Positions 12,701 through 24,500 are shown, counted from the stretch's first letter. The stretch: DNA of 64,000 nt from Salvelinus alpinus (GCF_045679555.1 NC_092090.1:29601702-29665701), one strand, 5' to 3'. Notes: generated by a model from the letters alone, not told the origin. Numbers and translations are program-made.

Positions 12701-15700
12701 TGGTGCAGGTCATGTTGTTCTTCTGGTAAACACACACATGCGCAGGATACAAAAGGTGTAAACGGTACAGTGAAATGGTTACTTGCATAGTAGCAATATC
12801 AAAAACAGAAAGTGTCTAGATAAAAATATTTTAGAATTATTAGATGACACTTACGCGACACACTTGTCTAAATTGATGGGTCATGTGAAGGAAATGCTAT
12901 AACCACCCCCCAGCCACATCTAGCTAAGTGGATGGGTCACTATTGTCTAGAAATACAATAGATGGCCGCAATCACCCCCAGACACACCTGGCTAGCTTGA
13001 TGGGTCATGTAATCATCTGGTGAAGTGGAGTCCTTTGTTTAGACATGTAGCTATCTAGCTAAACAATGAACCGGAATAATCCCAACTCATACTACTACCA
13101 ATACAAACATTCTCATAGCCTTAGTATGAATCTGCAGGTAGCTTAAGCTAACCAACAAGGTTCAATGTTAGCTAGCTAACATTAGGCTATAACTAGTAGT
13201 GCAAATGGTTTTGTGATTCAAATAATATTACTATACCTATCATACAAGTAACGTTAGATAGCGAGCCCGCAAGCTAACTCTCGCTAGCTAGCGAACAGTA
13301 TGCTTTAACTTGCAATGAAAACGAATTTCTGACAAAATTAGAAATGTATAATATCTGAAGATGTAGCTAGATTCTTACTTGTATACATGGATGAACGCTT
13401 CACGGCAGACTGGAACCATTTAACTCTGTTTTGTTTGTAGGTACATATTGTTTGGCCAGTATTGTGTCAAGTCACTCCGGTTCACACGGTAAACTACTTT
13501 CGGCCTGTGCAGAAAGTAGCCCATCACTTTTTCCAACTGATCTGTTGATAGCTCCCGCTAAATTCAGGGCATCAATGTTGTTGAGAAAAGTAGCATAACT
13601 TTTGCAGTTCTCGATGGCTAACCTTATATCTTTCAAAAACGGTGAGGTAGAAAGGACTATCAACACATCCTGAACAGCTGAAGTTAGAGACAGAAGCATG
13701 CTACACGTCAGACCAATCCAAACTCATCTCTCGGCATGTCCAGCCCATCCATTATATCAGCCAATCATGGCTAGCAGGATGGCTCCCGTGGCTAAACCAA
13801 CTAGGCTCGTAATTTAACAATTTTATTTGTATTTACAGATGGAATACAAGTTTGTTATTAAGGCACATGAAAGTTCACATGTTCCAGAAGGCATTTCTGC
13901 CCAAAAACAAATTTTGATAAACAATGAATGTTTATGTTCAAATGCCTCTCCTGTCAAGTAGTGACGTGCGACATACGCCTAGTTTCCTGAAATGAGTCAC
14001 AAATATGTGACTTGTTTGTTTCCTTTGCAGGCTTTGATGGTGGACCTGGGAACTGACCGCTTCCTCAGACAGGTTGGTCTCAATTCTCCAGTACCTCACC
14101 GTAACAAAGACCAGAACGTTTATTGTAATATAATATGGACTAATCTTTTGATATTCTTGTTTATTGTCGCTAATTAAATTGTTATGCGTGTGTATAGATG
14201 GATGATGAGGCCTCGCTGTTGCCACGGAAACTCCAGTCTGCTCTTGAGCTAACTCTGGAGCAGAGGAATGACATCATCAATCAGGACTCTGACAGCGAGT
14301 CAGACGAAGGTGAACGAGGGACACATCATCACTCTCTACTAAACCAGATGTTACGAGTGTAAATTAGGACAACAGAGCACTGGCCATGTTTCAACCCTGT
14401 GAACAAGAACATGTACAGCACATGTCTGGGAGCAATACACTGTCTGTGGAGTGATGAGAACTCCTGGAATGGGTGATTCACCTCACTGAATTGAAGGTTA
14501 CTGGTGTTCAGAACCTAGTGTTTGTTTAATGTTACGTATGAATACACAATATCAGTCAAACATCAACTCTAAATAACTCTTGTGTCATTCCCACAAATGT
14601 TATAGGCCCTACTTGATTCTCAAGCACAATTCTCAAGCATGTAGTTTGTGTTGCTTCTTTCTAGATGTATTGAACATGTATTAAGTGTGTTTCAGTTTCA
14701 GCATCATAATACTAACCTATCCTGTTTCGTCTGTTTCTGTAGAGTGTAACTCCTTGAACAGCCTGGTGTCAGAGGCCTTCATCCGTTTCTTTCTGGAAAC
14801 CATCGGCCACTACTCCCTGTTCCTCACCCAGAGCGAGCGAGGAGAACGCAGTTTCCAGCGCGAGGCCTTCCGCAAGTCTGTGGCCTCCAAGAGCATCCGT
14901 CGCTTCCTGGGGGTCTTCATGGAGTCCCAGATGTTTGCGGGGTTCATCCAAGACCGGGAGCTGCGGAAATGCCGGGCCAAAGGTAGAGCAAACTTACAAT
15001 GACCCTGTTAATCCACCCTACACAACAGTCTGTAATATGGTCCTGTCTACTTGTTAAGAGATAATAACGTTATGTGTGTCCTGTCCTCTTAAAATGGATT
15101 CATTGTAGTTCATCATAATACAAATAATATGTAAACTGTAATGATTGGTAGAAATGCTCTTTAGAGGTAGGCTCTGCCACCCCTCACTTTTCTGCCAATG
15201 TAGTCCAAAATCCCTAATGGGATCTTCTCAATCCCATGCTGGTACGGCCCTCTCGTTGACAGCGGTTCTAGCTGGGTATTCAGTGCCATCTCCTGGCCAC
15301 ATAGTGAAGGGTATTTCACCCCATACCAAAACATGCTTTCTCTGATATACTGCACTGTAACATTACCTCACAATATAATATTAATAATGTAATAATGTTA
15401 ATAATTACCAGTGGTGGAAAAAGTACCCAATTGTCATACTTGAGTAAAACTATAGATACCTTAATAGAAAGTTACTCAACTAAAAGTAAAAGTCACCCAG
15501 TAAAATACTACTTGAGTAAAAGTCTAAAAGTATTTGGTTCTAAAAAATACTTAAGTATCAAAAGTAAATGTAATTGCTAAAATATACTTAAGTATCAAAA
15601 GTAAAAGTATAAATCATTTTAAATTCCTTCTATTAAGCAAAGCAGGCAGCACCATTTTCTTGTTTTTAAAATGTATGGATAGCCCTGGGCACACTCCAAC

Positions 15701-17303
15701 ACTCAGGTATCATTACAGATAGCCCTGGGCACACTCCAACACTCAGATATCATTACAGATAGCCCTGGGCACACTCCAACACTCAGATAGCATTACAGAT
15801 AGCCCTGGGCACACTCCAACACTCAGATATCATTACAGATAGCCCTGGGCACACTCCAACACTCAGATATCATTACAGATAGCCCTGGGCACATTCCAAC
15901 ACTCAGATATCATTACAGATAGCCCTGGGCACACTCCAACACTCAGATATCATTACAGATAGCCCTGGGCACACTCCAACACTCAGATATCATTACAGAT
16001 AGCCCTGGGCACACTCCAACACTCAGATATCATTACAGATAGCCCTGGGCACACTCCAACACTCAGATATCATTACAGATAGCCCTGGGCACACTCCAAC
16101 ACTCAGATATCATTACAGATAGCCCTGGGCACACTCCAACACTCAGACATCATTTATAAAAGATGCATTTGTGTTTAGTGAGTCCAGATCAGAGGCAGAA
16201 GGGATGACCTTGTGTTGTCTTGATAAGTGTGTGGATTTGACCATGTTCCTGTCCTGCTAAGCATTCAAAATGTAACAAGTACTTTTGGATGTCAGGTAAA
16301 ATGTATGGAGTAAAAAGTACATTATTTTCTTTAGGAATGTAGTGAAGTAAAAGTAGTCAACAATATAAATAGTAAAGTACAGATACCCCAAAAAACTACT
16401 TAAGTAGTACTGTAAAGTATTTTTACTTAAGTACTTTACACCACTGGTAATTACCTAATGTTATTCTGTCATTCTGTTGTGTTTCTGTCAGGACTCTTTG
16501 AGCAGAGGGTGGAGCAGTACCTGGAAGAGCTACCAGACACAGAGCAGAGTGGAGTGAACAAGTTCCTCAAAGGGCTAGGTGAGTTCTCAAATAAAATAGA
16601 ATCTGCACTTAAAACAAATATTTCCCCTCAACAGACCTTACCTGTCCACTTTACCACTGGGAAAAATTGTAACCTGGCTTAAAATGTAGGATGATACAAA
16701 GTTTTGTTCTAAAAGAAGCCTATTCACATTTGGCCATGATGTAGTAATGAGCACCATGTTGTCCAGGGTTCCCCAACTGGTGGAATTTGAAATAGATTTT
16801 TTATTGTTGGACATAAAAGACTGTAAAAACACCAGCAAATCAGCTACAAGTGATTTTAATTTTGGAAATACATTCCAAACTATTCCCATGCATTATAAAG
16901 ATATATATGTTATCGTATACAAATATAAACAAGGTTCAAAATTATTATGTTTTAGTCAAATATTATATATGTTTGGGCTTTTTGCGGTCAATCTGCAGTC
17001 TACAATTTATTTATAATTATGTTCCGGCCACCTAATCATCCGCTCAAGAAAAAATCAGCCGCGGCTGAATGTAGTTGATGATCCCTGATGTAGTCTAAAA
17101 CTGGGATTCCATCCGAGGCACTATATCATTTCCCTGACAATCACGGAGATCACACTCACAGTAAACACTGCAGATATCGGCTCAATTGGAAAATTTAATT
17201 GAAGTGTGTTAAAAAAAAAATGACGTGACGTGAATAGTTCTTACTTGCATTTTGTTTGTGTCTTTTAGGAAGTAAAATGAAGTTTCTTCACAAAAAGAAC
17301 TGA
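736..17303 (+). CDS. dennd2b: DENN domain protein 2B, 3' part (partial, 8 exons)
   Basis: Exons: 736-876, 1039-1187, 10395-10572, 14031-14072, 14198-14309, 14743-14982, 16492-16578, 17269-17303 (stop TGA 17301-17303). They join in frame to 984 nt, 327 residues plus stop; the first exon is phase 0 and the gene starts upstream of the window. The reading carries the C-terminal half of the DENN core (LLLERRVIFVADKL in the second exon, then a Cys/Pro-rich PTPFLVGLLSSSLPKL stretch), a short acidic linker (DSDSESDE) and the dDENN region ending NKFLKGLG...KMKFLHKKN. DENND2 proteins are guanine nucleotide exchange factors for Rab GTPases; DENND2B is known as a Rab13 exchange factor in membrane traffic. 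The family call is firm. The choice of 2B over 2A/2C rests on remembered C-terminal similarity and on trim66 lying next door. Three donors are GTTGG rather than GTAAG or GTGAG. Confidence 0.88.
2859..3036. repeat. 15-bp tandem repeat, about 12 units
   Basis: Nearly perfect tandem copies of TACAGACTACAGTAC in the large dennd2b intron. All forward frames stay open through it because the unit has no stop, which produces spurious QTTVL and RLQYY repeat ORFs. The near-identity of the units suggests recent expansion or a polymorphic locus. Confidence 0.93.
4626..4700 (+). repeat. SINE 3' tail fragment
   Basis: Contains AATGAGAACGTGTTCTCAAT, then CCTACCTGGTTAAATAAAGG and an A/T-rich end. This matches the 3' part of the SINE at 21925-22190 (GTTAAATAAAGGTTAAATAAA) in layout. 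The tRNA-like head is absent, so it is 5'-truncated. Confidence 0.6.
5900..5927. repeat. ATT trinucleotide microsatellite
   Basis: About eight ATT units, followed directly by TATATACACACACA. Simple repeat in the large dennd2b intron. Confidence 0.85.
7844..7948. repeat. Foldback MITE, degenerate
   Basis: Left arm GCGTCCCAAATAGCACCC, right arm AGTGCCATTTGGCACGC, with inner TATGTAGTGCACTA and GGCTCTGGTCAAA. The arms are imperfect inverted repeats. Same family as 32134, 40716 and 45728. Confidence 0.65.
9049..9608 (+). mobile_element. Tol2-like hAT non-autonomous element, copy 1
   Basis: Starts CAGTGGTGTAAAGTACTTAA and ends CCCGCTACTG. It is flanked by a perfect 8-bp target duplication GCTGCTCC (9041-9048 and 9609-9616), which is diagnostic for hAT insertion. 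The left terminus closely resembles that of the medaka Tol2 element as I remember it. No transposase is encoded. The inside is rich in AAGTA/TACTT motifs typical of Tol2-like subterminal repeats. Confidence 0.88.
10264..10303 (+). repeat. Duplicated splice-acceptor fragment of the third visible dennd2b exon
   Basis: TGTCTGTCTCCCTCCCCGG then TAGTACCCTGTCCAGCTGTAT repeats, with few changes, the real intron/exon junction at 10375-10414. In this copy the acceptor reads GGTAG instead of TGCAG, and the exon-like part meets TGA two codons after the match region. It is a non-functional duplicate 111 bp upstream of the true acceptor. Confidence 0.85.
10573..14030. other. dennd2b intron, with a possible dispersed repeat
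   Basis: Non-coding 3.5 kb. The part from about 12720 to 13800 has many GCTAGCTA/GCTAAC motifs and a GGTACAGTGAAATGGTTACT stretch that I recognise loosely as dispersed salmonid sequence. It includes a 75-codon minus-strand open frame at 13472-13699 without a recognised domain. I see no exon here. Confidence 0.45.
15409..16446 (-). mobile_element. Tol2-like hAT element, copy 2, with expanded minisatellite
   Basis: Opposite orientation to copy 1: starts CAGTGGTGGAAAAAGTAC and ends AAGTACTTTACACCACTG. Flanks are ATAATTAC (15401-15408) and GTAATTAC (16447-16454), seven of eight identical, consistent with an aged 8-bp target duplication. It is 1038 bp rather than about 550 because an internal 40-bp segment has expanded. 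It sits in the dennd2b intron between 14982 and 16492, ending 45 bp before the next exon. Confidence 0.88.
15681..16155. repeat. 40-bp minisatellite, 12 units, inside a hAT element
   Basis: The unit is AGCCCTGGGCACACTCCAAC followed by ACTCAGATATCATTACAGAT. Copies start every 40 bases from 15681 to 16121, the last one diverging. The three other copies of the host element (near 9351, 56424 and 59980) carry this segment once, so the array arose by amplification inside this copy. Units are nearly identical, suggesting a recent origin. Confidence 0.95.
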
Positions 17304-17771
17304 GGAAACCTGCTACTTAATAACCAAATACCGGAGCATGAAAGCTTGTTCTACTGCAAACAGAAGATCTGATACACCCAAAACCCTGTATTTTATTGAC
17401 TTATTCACTTGTTTGTCTATCAAAAACATCAATGAAATGTCAATATGTTGTACATATTTCACTGTAAACTGGCTGTGATACCCTCCAATGTAGCTTGATT
17501 GTTAGGTGTCTGGTACCTTAATTATGAGGCTAGTTACAGTAGGACGGTACAGAGTGAATGTGCCTTTGTTTCTGATTAACCACTGACATTAAAGCATGCT
17601 TGAGAAGAACATGATCAGACTGAGTGAGTGAATGCATGCTGATGTATGGTGGATGTACAGTTACTATGTTTTGTAGTTTAGATCATCGTTGTCCTGTCTT
17701 TTTGCTGAATGAGAGCTGTAAATTCCACACCTGGTTGGGAGGATTTGTACATGCTTTAACACATGAATAAA
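17304..17771 (+). other. dennd2b: dennd2b 3' UTR with poly(A) signal
   Basis: Follows the TGA at 17301-17303. The stretch is AT-rich, has no long open frame, and contains an AATAAA at 17766-17771, the first good polyadenylation signal after the stop. The cleavage site is presumably 10-30 bases further on. Inferred from motif and position only. Confidence 0.55.
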
Positions 17772-17871
17772 GTGATTGTAAATGTTTAAAACATGCATTG
17801 CTTTGTAAAATTCAGTAATTAAACACAAAAGACTTCAAATGATTGGATTCTTTGAACTTTTTTATGTGTTA

Positions 17872-18554
17872 CTGTTCTGAAGAAACAGAACTTCATCAGC
17901 ACTTACAGGAAGCGAGGTCGGTGAACAAGATCATTGTTCCTCTTTAGGTGGAACCCAGGTGGCTCTGTACAGACAGGGAGGTTGGTTCACACATTTTAAA
18001 GAAGTCAAACACTCAAAACAGATTTGAGTGCTGCAAGTTGACAGTAAGCTTCCAAGTCAGCAGAGCTGATAAAAGCATGGCAGTGACAGCCACTGGAGTG
18101 ATGTGTGAGGACATAATTAGGTTACTGGCAGCATGTGGTAGCTATGTGTGCCTTTTGGGATTCCACCCCACCAACTACACAGTTGGGTGCTGTGGGGGAC
18201 TTGTCATTGAGTTGTCAGACATGACGTCTAGTGATTTTAGACATTTTGGCAATGAATGAAACAACAATCTGGAATTGAATAATGTGAGTAACTTGTCGAT
18301 TTCGGGTGTCTATAAATGCATTGCTGGGTCATATTTATAATGAGAGTAATATTATATTACAGTCAATACTAGCCCAGAACATGTGTACAGAGATGAAACT
18401 GTCACTGAGTGTGTATTTGGGTAGCTGACCAGTGTACAGGAAGGCCATTCAGTGAACAAGACCATGTTTACGTTCTAGCTCTATCCGACGAAGACAACCG
18501 AGGAACGGAGGGTGTCAGGATGAGACAATAGTCTCAGGACTAACAGGTTAGGTA
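17872..18554. other. Intergenic sequence downstream of dennd2b
   Basis: Between the dennd2b poly(A) region and the first Tc1 element. It contains a 103-codon open frame (17948-18259) without recognisable domains or splice context. Nothing supportable seen. Confidence 0.5.
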
Positions 18555-18556
18555 TA

Positions 18557-20032
18557 CAGTGCATTCGGAAAGTATTCAGACCCCTTGACTTTTTCCACAA
18601 TTTGTTACGTTAAAGCCTTCTAAAATGTATCAAAGATGTTTTCTCATAAATCTACACACAATACCCCATAATGACAAAGCATCAAAAAGGTTTTAGACAT
18701 TTTTGAAAATCTATTTAAAAAAATAAAATAAAATAAAACTTATTTGCATAAGTATTCAGACCCTTTGCTATGAGACTTGAAATTGAGCCTCAGGTGCATC
18801 TTGTTTCCATTGATCATCTTTGAGATGTTTCTACAACTTGATTGGAGTCCACTTGTGGTAAATTAAATTGATTGGACATGATTTGGAAAGGCACACACCT
18901 GTCTATGTAAGGTCCGACAGTTGACAGTGCATGTAAGAGCAAAAACTAAGCCATGAGGTCGAAGGAATTGTTCGTAGAGCTCCAAGACAGGATTGTGTCG
19001 AGGCACAGATCTGGGGAAGGGTACCAAAACATTTCTGCAGCTTTGGAAGGTTCCCAAGAACACAGTGGCCTCCATTATTCTTAGCTGGCCGCCCGGCCGA
19101 ACTGAGCAATCGGGGGAGAAGGGCCTGGGTCAGAGAGGTGACCAAGAACCTGATGTTCACTCTGACAGAGCTCTAGAGTTCCTTTGTGTAGATGGTAGAA
19201 CCTTCCAGAAGGACAACTATCTCTGCAGCACTCCACCAATCAGGCCAGATGGAAGCCACTCCTCAGTAAAAGGCACATTACAGCCTGCTTGGAGTTTGCC
19301 AAAAGGCACCTAAAGCACTCTCAGACCATGAGAAACAAGATTCTTTGGTCTGATGAAACCAAGACTGAACTCTTTGGCCTGAATGCCAAGCGTCACGTCT
19401 GGAGGAAACCTGGCACCATCCCTACGGTGAAGCATGGTGGTGGCAGCACCATGCTGTGGGGATGTTTTTCAGCGGCAGGGACTGGGAGACTAGTCAGGAT
19501 CAACGCAAAGATGAACGGAGCAAAGTACAGAGATATCCTTGATGAAAACCTGCTCCAGAGCGCTCAGGACCTCAGAATGGGGTGAAGGTTCACCTTCCAA
19601 CAGGACAATGACCATACGCACACAGCCAAGACAATGCAGGAGTGGCTTCGGGACAAGTTTCTGAATGTCCTTGAGTGGCCCAGCCAGAGCCTGAACTTGA
19701 ACCCGATTGAACATCTCTGGAGAGACATGAAAATAGCTGTGCAGCCCATCCAACCTAACGGAGCACAACTGTATTTTTGTGGCGTCAAACCCAAGGAGGC
19801 TGTAATTGCTGCCAAAGGTGCTTCAACAAAGTACTGAGTAAAGGGTCTGAATACTTTTTAAAATCTTTAATACATTTGCAAATATTTCCAAAAACTGTTT
19901 TGCTTTGTCATTATGTGGTATTGTGTGAATATTGATCAGGAAAAAAAACTATTGAATTCATTTTAGAATAAGGCTGTATCGTAACAAAATGTGGAAAAAG
20001 TCAAGGGGTCTGAATACTTTCTGAATGCACTG
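18557..20032 (+). mobile_element. Tc1-type DNA transposon with broken transposase
   Basis: Flanked by TA (18555-18556 and 20033-20034). The terminal inverted repeats are CAGTGCATTCGGAAAGTATT and its complement AATACTTTCTGAATGCACTG, one mismatch apart, and extend inward to GACTTTTTCCACA. The plus-strand transposase remnant runs from about 18950 to 19837 over several frames: RSGEGYQNISAAL-like DNA-binding remains, then LWSDETKTELFG with the first catalytic Asp, TVKHGGGSTMLWGC, FQQDNDHTHTAK with the second Asp, and LNLNPIEHLW with the catalytic Glu. Stops and frameshifts make it inactive. Confidence 0.93.
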
Positions 20033-20034
20033 TA

Positions 20035-20691
20035 CACTATCTAAACCAGTGGTTATTAAAATCAATCTGGGTTACAGTGTGATACACTAACAGGGAGACA
20101 ATAACGGGGCAAGTTTACACATACTTTCATTGGCTTCTGCATTAAAAGGTATTGTATCACCATTGGATCTGTGATGGTGCATATCATCTGTCAGATGTTC
20201 TGTGTTGAGCTGTGGGATGGCAGAGCAAAGACGGTCAGCTGAAAAATACCCGAAAAAACGATTGGGATGCAGTTATACATTAGACCAAAATAAGGGTATC
20301 CCTCACCATACGCCCATGCCCGTGGATGACGTGCCCGATGCCTTCTAGTTTCGGTATTTATGGTGGGCTAGGATGAATAACGGGTTGGGTAAGTTAAATA
20401 TTATTAAAACAATAGTTTACCTGTACTGTCCTATCGTGATACTGTCCTGTCATGGTATGATGCTTGCACTGAGTTACCAGGCAAGCACAACTGGCTTTTA
20501 CGGTGGAACATTAAACATATCGACAGCATATTTTAAGCTTGAATAGATAGGCGAAATAGGCTAGTCATAATGTTACCGTCATAAAATGAATGTGAAATGT
20601 ATGTGTTTGGGAAGATATTTGTACAAAAATGCATTATGACAATAAGATTAACCGAAGATCAAATGTGTTTGTGTGTGTGTGTGTGTGTGTA

Positions 20692-20722
<31 letters not shown>

Positions 20723-21924
20723 GATGATGTGAGATTTCAGATGGGAAGTACCGTTTTTCCCGAAGAAATTAACGCATGTAAGTCTCACGATCAAACACGA
20801 GACTTTGTAACTCCAAAATATTTGAGCTGGACAAAAGAGCGACATCCAATGGATGGAGAGGGGATAGCCTGCCTTATACGGTGATGATCAGGTTAAGGTA
20901 AAAAACTCGAGCTTTGGTCATACTTGACTTGTGACAGCCCTTCACTATAATAGGATAGGCCTAGGTGAGTATATTCTGTATCGTATCGCAGTGAATATAC
21001 CAGTAGCCTACAGTCCATTTCAAATTCGTAAACATGGTCATAATAATAATGTAGCACGTCCTAGTACACTACGTGCGCACTGACACTGAAAGCAATTGTC
21101 ATCACATAACGGTAGTTGATATTGTCTGACTCTGAACCTTGCGGACGCACTGCCAAAGCGAAAGTTATTGCGTTTGAGGTATGTTATGAGCAACTATTGT
21201 GTTTTGTATCTTAAAAACGATATTGTAATGCATGATTTTTTGGACAGCTTAAATACATGCGTAAATAATCGAATGAATTTAGGTGCGGCTCTGTTGACTA
21301 TTGAGTAGCTCAAATTATGCGCATCCTCCGATACTGTATGCGAGCCAAGAATTCAGCAATGTCATTTAAACAACAAATCGATACCAGTTAGGTTACCATT
21401 ATATTTAGATTACAACAGGGAATGCGTCAGTATAATTAGACTAGATTGTTACACAATCTATCTGTCTAATTTTAAAGTCATTGATTCACCTGCTCCTTGT
21501 CTATCATGATGAAAATCAGATATTTGCACATAGCCTACTGGAATGATAGCCCAGCCATGTATCATAACTTGTTTTACTTTTAACAACTTGATATTTTACA
21601 GAAAATGGTTGAAACAACAGCAACCACGTTTGCATTCATTGATCAGGCTCAATACACAATTGATATACATGATGACAATGACAGGTTATCAATGAGTGAC
21701 ATTGACCTCTGTTAAGTGTCAGTGTGGCCGATCTGTATAAAATAGGGCAATAATACAATAATTTCCCCACACATTGATTCCATATTGGGAGGTTTAAAAG
21801 ATAATTATGCAATTTCATAAAAAGAGAAATGCCCTGGAATTCATACCTGCAAATCCACATATTATAGCTTATTGCCATCAGAAACATGAACAAGCTGGGA
21901 AGTGTGTAGTCCCCCGAGCATACA
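20035..21924. other. Intergenic sequence, no gene seen
   Basis: Between a Tc1 element and a SINE. It contains a GT run and a 30-base G tract (20670-20721). Otherwise unique-looking AT-rich sequence without supportable exons. Confidence 0.5.
20670..20721 (+). repeat. GT repeat followed by a 30-base G tract
   Basis: About ten GT units, then A, then G from 20692 to 20721 without interruption, then TGATGATG. A G run of this length can form G-quadruplexes and is prone to length error, so its true length is uncertain. Confidence 0.9.
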
Positions 21925-22190
21925 GGGCCTCCCGAGTGGCACAGCGGTCTAAGGTACTGCATCGCAGTGCAAGAGGCGTCACAACAGACCCGCGTTCGAT
22001 CCCGGGCTGTATTACAACCGTCCGTGATCGGGTGTCCCATAGGGCGGCGCACAATTGGCCCAGCGTTGTCCGGGTTAGGGGAGAGTTTGGACGGGTGGGG
22101 CTTTACAAGTAGGCCGTCATTGTAAATAAGAATTTGTTCTTAACTGACTTGCCTAGTTAAATAAAGGTTAAATAAAACAAAAATAATAAT
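21925..22190 (+). mobile_element. tRNA-derived SINE
   Basis: The head GGGCCTCCCGAGTGGCACAG then CGGTCTAAGG is tRNA-Leu-like, with an A box (GTGGCACAGCGG) and a B box (GTTCGATCCCG). The conserved body has GGGCGGCGCACAATTGGCCC. The 3' end is TAAATAAAGGTTAAATAAA plus an A-rich tail. Layout and sequence fit a common salmonid SINE. It is not a functional tRNA gene because no acceptor stem closes. Confidence 0.88.
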
Positions 22191-22418
22191 ACTTCCAGGG
22201 AGGTGTTAGTGAAACACAGGCACTGCTATAAAGCTGTTATTGACAGACAGCCAGGGAGTGATGCTCACATTCCTTCTCACAGGAAAAGCATATCAGCTCT
22301 CAGAGAGCCCCCTCAACACTCATCATCACTCAATAGACAAGACCCAATACATGGATGGTGCATCATGATTAGGGGTCATAATGTAAAGAAAAGTAGCCTA
22401 AACACATGCAGATACAGA

Positions 22419-23973
22419 CAGTGCCTTCAGAAAGTGTTAACACTCCTTGACTTTTTCCTAATTGTTTTGTGTTACAGCCTGAATTGAAAATGGATCACAT
22501 TTAGATTTTTTTTGTCAGTAGCCTACACATAATACCTTATAATGTGAAAGTGGAATTATGGTTTTAGAAATTTTTACAAATTAATAAAAAATGAAAAGAT
22601 GGAATGTATTGAGTCAATAAGTATTCAACCCCTTTGTTATGGCAAACCTAAATAAGTTCAGGAGGAAAAATGTGTTTAATAAGTCACATAATAAGTTGCA
22701 TGATTTCTTAATGACTACCTCATCTCTGTACCCCCACACATACAATTATCTGTAAGGTCCTTCAGTCGAGCAGTGAATTTCAAACACAGATTCAACCACA
22801 AAGACCAGGGAGGTTTTTCAATGCCTCGCAAAGAAGGGCACCTGTTGGTAGATGGGTATTAAAACTAAACAGACATTAAATATCCCTTTGAGCATGGTGA
22901 AGTTATTAATTACACTTTGGATGGTGTATCAACACACCTAGTCACTACAATAATACAGGCGTCCTTCCTAACTCAGTTGCTGGAGAGGAAGGAAACCGCT
23001 CAGGGATTTCACCATGAAGTCAATGGTGACTTTAAAACAGTTACTGAGTTTATTGGCTACGATAAGAGAGAACTGAGGATGGATCAACAACATTGATTCA
23101 GGACATAAAGTTAATTGCATTCCCAAATGTTTTGCATTATTACTTTATTGCCTTGTTGCAAACAGGATGCATGTTTTTGAATATTATTATTCTGTAAAGG
23201 CTTCCTTCTTTTCACTCTGTAATTTAGGTTAGTATTGTGGAGTAACTACAAAATGTTATGTTTGGGGCAAATCCAATACAACACATTACTGAGTACCACT
23301 GTCCATATTTCAAGCATAGTGGTGGCTGCATCACGTTACGGGTATGCTTGTAATTGTTAAGGACTGGGGATACAAAAGAAATAGACCAAAAGGCAAAATC
23401 CTAGAGGAAAACCTGGTTCAGTCTGCTTTACACCATACACTGGGAGATTAATTCACCTTTCAGCAGGATAATAACCTAAAACACAAGGCTACACTGGAGT
23501 TGCTTACCAAGAAGACAGTGAATGTTCTTGAGTGGCCAAGTTACAGTTTTTTGACTGAAATCTACTTGAAAGTCTTTGGCAACACCTGAAAATGGTTGCC
23601 TAGCAATGATCAACAACCCATTTGACAGAGCTTAAAGAATTTTAAAAAGAGTCATGGGGAAATATTGCCCAATCCAGTGTGGAAAACTCTTAGAGACTTA
23701 CCCAGAAAGCCTCACAGCTGTAATCACTGCTAAATGTGCTTCTACAAAGTATTGACTCAGGGGTGTGAATTATTATGTTAATTAGATATTTATGTATTTC
23801 ATTTTCAATACATTTGCAAAATATTCTAAAAACATGTTTTCACTTTGTCATTATGGGGTATTGTGTGTAGATGGATGAGAGAAAAAAATCTATTTAATCC
23901 ATTTTGAATTCAGACTGTAACACAACAAAATGTGGAATAAGTCAAGGGGTATGAATTCTTTCTGAAGGCACTG
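22419..23973 (+). mobile_element. Old Tc1-type DNA transposon, second family
   Basis: Begins CAGTGCCTTCAGAAAGTGTT and ends TTCTTTCTGAAGGCACTG, near-perfect inverted repeats. TA follows the right end; the left TA has mutated to GA. A + strand transposase is visible only as fragments: ATGCCTCGCAAAGAAGGGCA near the start, CATAGTGGTGGCTGCATCA in the middle and GTTCTTGAGTGGCCAAGTT near the end. Long-dead copy. Confidence 0.85.
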
Positions 23974-24209
23974 TATCACTGTGTACATGGATTCACTATG
24001 CCTGATTTTGAACAGAGGACCACAAGAGTACCTTCAGTGATGAGAGTGCTCAAATGATTTAAATTATGCATATCTTTTATGATTTTTTTATATGCTATTA
24101 TCATTAATTCAATACGGATACATCTGTACCACAAGGCAGATTCCAAGGAAGAGTATTGAACACATTTTTCTCCTGTAGGCTATGTAATGAGTTATGGACT
24201 TAAATACAC

Positions 24210-24500
24210 TTTAAATGGGTTGCTGTGAATTTGACAGTAGCGTACAGGCAGCTCGGTGGCAAGTATTGTTCTGTATTTCATATTACAGTATTATACTGTA
24301 TTATTACAGTATTATACTGTAATATACAGTATCAAAGCAAGTAATGTGTAATGACACACAGTACAATACCGTAAAATGTACTGTAAAAAGAATACTGTAA
24401 AAAAGTAATGCTACCGTAATCAACAAATAATGAATGAATGGATGAATGAAATTAATTGAGGGAGGGGTTTGTATTTCACAGTATTATACAGTAATTACAA
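24210..24500. repeat. ACAGTATTATACTGTA-rich palindromic region
   Basis: Dense alternating TACAGTA/TACTGTA motifs (for example ACAGTATTATACTGTA twice near 24284-24330) that can fold on themselves. It resembles a degenerate MITE, but I could not define ends or a target duplication. Confidence 0.4.

Noticed and set aside
21925-22010. Functional tRNA gene
   Set aside because: A and B boxes are present, but the acceptor and anticodon stems do not pair and the sequence continues into a SINE body.
21636-22112. Frames of 138 and 101 codons around the SINE
   Set aside because: They run through SINE sequence and have no domain.
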